Part shown: positions 5,901-6,397 of the stretch, one piece after another
Numbering within the stretch: the first letter of the stretch is position 1
Layout of the letters: the number at the start of each line of letters is the position of its first letter
Assembly (NCBI GenBank): GCA_011620705.1
Contig: WOYR01000263.1
Location: 1 to 6,397 of the forward strand
Reading direction: 5' to 3'
Length of the DNA stretch: 6,397 bases
From: Microbacteriaceae bacterium
GTDB lineage: Bacteria; Actinomycetota; Actinomycetes; Actinomycetales; Microbacteriaceae
Notes under the pieces: generated by a model
What the model was told of the DNA's origin: nothing
Database searches by the model: none
Seen by the model: only the letters and a program-made list of their open reading frames with translations
Translations under genes and position numbers: made by a program

Positions 5901-6367
5901 GCGGGGAAGGCCTGCCGGCCCTCGACACCGACGGCACCGGGATGAAGGTGACGATCGTCTCGGGGCTCTGGCACCACCGGATCGCCGAAGGCCTGCTCGC
6001 GGGCGCGCACCGCGTGCTCGACGCCAGCGGAGCCGAGATCTCGATCATCCAGGTGGCGGGCAGCTTCGAGTTGCCGCTGGTCGCGAAATCCGCACTGGAG
6101 GCCGGAGCGGATGCCGTGGTCGCCCTCGGCGTGATCGTGCGCGGCGAGACCCCCCACTTCGAGTACGTCGCGGCCGCCGCGACGGACGGCCTGACCCGCG
6201 TGGCGCTCGATACGGGCAAGCCCGTCGGCTTCGGCGTGCTCACCGTCGAGGACGAGCAGCAGGGCCTCGACCGGGCCGGCCTCCCGGATTCGAAGGAGGA
6301 CGTCGGCGGACGGGCGGCGGAGGCCGCGCTGGCGACGGTGCGCGCCCTGCGGGGGCTGAAGGGCTGA
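5897..6367 (+). CDS. ribH: 6,7-dimethyl-8-ribityllumazine synthase
   Basis: 156 residues, normal for the family, whose members assemble as pentamers or 60-subunit capsids. It condenses 5-amino-6-ribitylaminouracil with 3,4-dihydroxy-2-butanone 4-phosphate. Recognisable motifs are VSGLWHHRIAEGLL (21-34, with the aromatic ring residue Trp25), GSFELP (55-60), ALGVIVRGETPHFEYV (76-91, His87 being the likely catalytic histidine), and GVLTVEDEQQGLDRAG (113-128, with the phosphate-binding Arg126). The start chosen is the ATG overlapping the ribBA stop, because Actinobacterial homologues carry a similar short lead before the first strand. An ATG at 5942 would give a shorter protein starting MKVTIVSG. 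No ribosome site is visible before 5897, so translation probably depends on ribBA. It is the last rib gene in the window. Confidence 0.97.
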   Translation: MSGEGLPALDTDGTGMKVTIVSGLWHHRIAEGLLAGAHRVLDASGAEISIIQVAGSFELPLVAKSALEAGADAVVALGVIVRGETPHFEYVAAAATDGLTRVALDTGKPVGFGVLTVEDEQQGLDRAGLPDSKEDVGGRAAEAALATVRALRGLKG

Positions 6368-6382
6368 GGCCGTGCCGCGGCC
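6368..6382 (+). terminator. Weak GC stem-loop just after ribH
   Basis: ggccg-tgccg-cggcc begins immediately after the ribH stop. It has a 5-base GC stem and no T-run, and the window ends 15 bases later. It may help end the rib transcript, but such stems are frequent by chance in this base composition. Confidence 0.2.
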
Positions 6383-6397
6383 GGCCCATCCCCTCGG

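Noticed and set aside
1..6397. CRISPR arrays, tRNA or rRNA genes, insertion sequences, replication origin
   Set aside because: I looked for regular repeats, cloverleaf-like sequences and transposase or integrase motifs and saw none.

Overview
The window is GC-rich DNA from an actinobacterium, most likely Microbacteriaceae and probably Microbacterium or a close relative. This rests on base composition, G/C-ending codons, Actinobacterial-type protein sequences and a habit of using GGATGC/GCATCC words. It is an inference, because no search was run. The proteins are mostly core metabolism and the sequence looks chromosomal.

Layout, left to right. Positions 1-558 hold the 3' part of an exonuclease III gene (xth), cut by the window edge. 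27 bases later comes a complete tryptophanyl-tRNA synthetase gene (trpS, 586-1590). A single gene then runs on the opposite strand (1636-2487). It encodes an AbiEi-antitoxin-like winged-helix region joined to a DUF559 (Vsr-like) nuclease-fold domain, with no toxin partner visible. A 418-base gap follows. Its first half contains short repeats and dyads. Its second half is a well-preserved FMN riboswitch (RFN element, about 2689-2816) and its expression platform. The rest is a tight riboflavin operon: ribD (2906-3970), ribE (3973-4608), ribBA (4605-5900) and ribH (5897-6367).

The rib genes form one pathway. The RibA half of RibBA opens GTP, and RibD deaminates and reduces the product. A phosphatase not encoded here dephosphorylates it. 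The RibB half of RibBA makes the four-carbon unit from ribulose 5-phosphate. RibH condenses the two halves to lumazine, and RibE converts lumazine to riboflavin. FMN made from riboflavin would bind the leader riboswitch and switch the operon down. Catalytic motifs look intact in all four proteins. Spacing of 2 bases, then two ATGA overlaps, points to one transcript with translational coupling.

The rib operon, trpS and xth are ordinary. The least ordinary part is the orphan reverse-strand gene and its surroundings. It is flanked by a perfect 17-base inverted repeat (1625-1641 and 2617-2633), one arm of which carries its stop codon. The DNA upstream of it contains an imperfect direct repeat and two stacked dyads next to the presumed rib promoter region. 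This could mark an inserted or rearranged gene, but I found no transposase, integrase or clear target-site duplication. I did not find a convincing new multi-gene system here.
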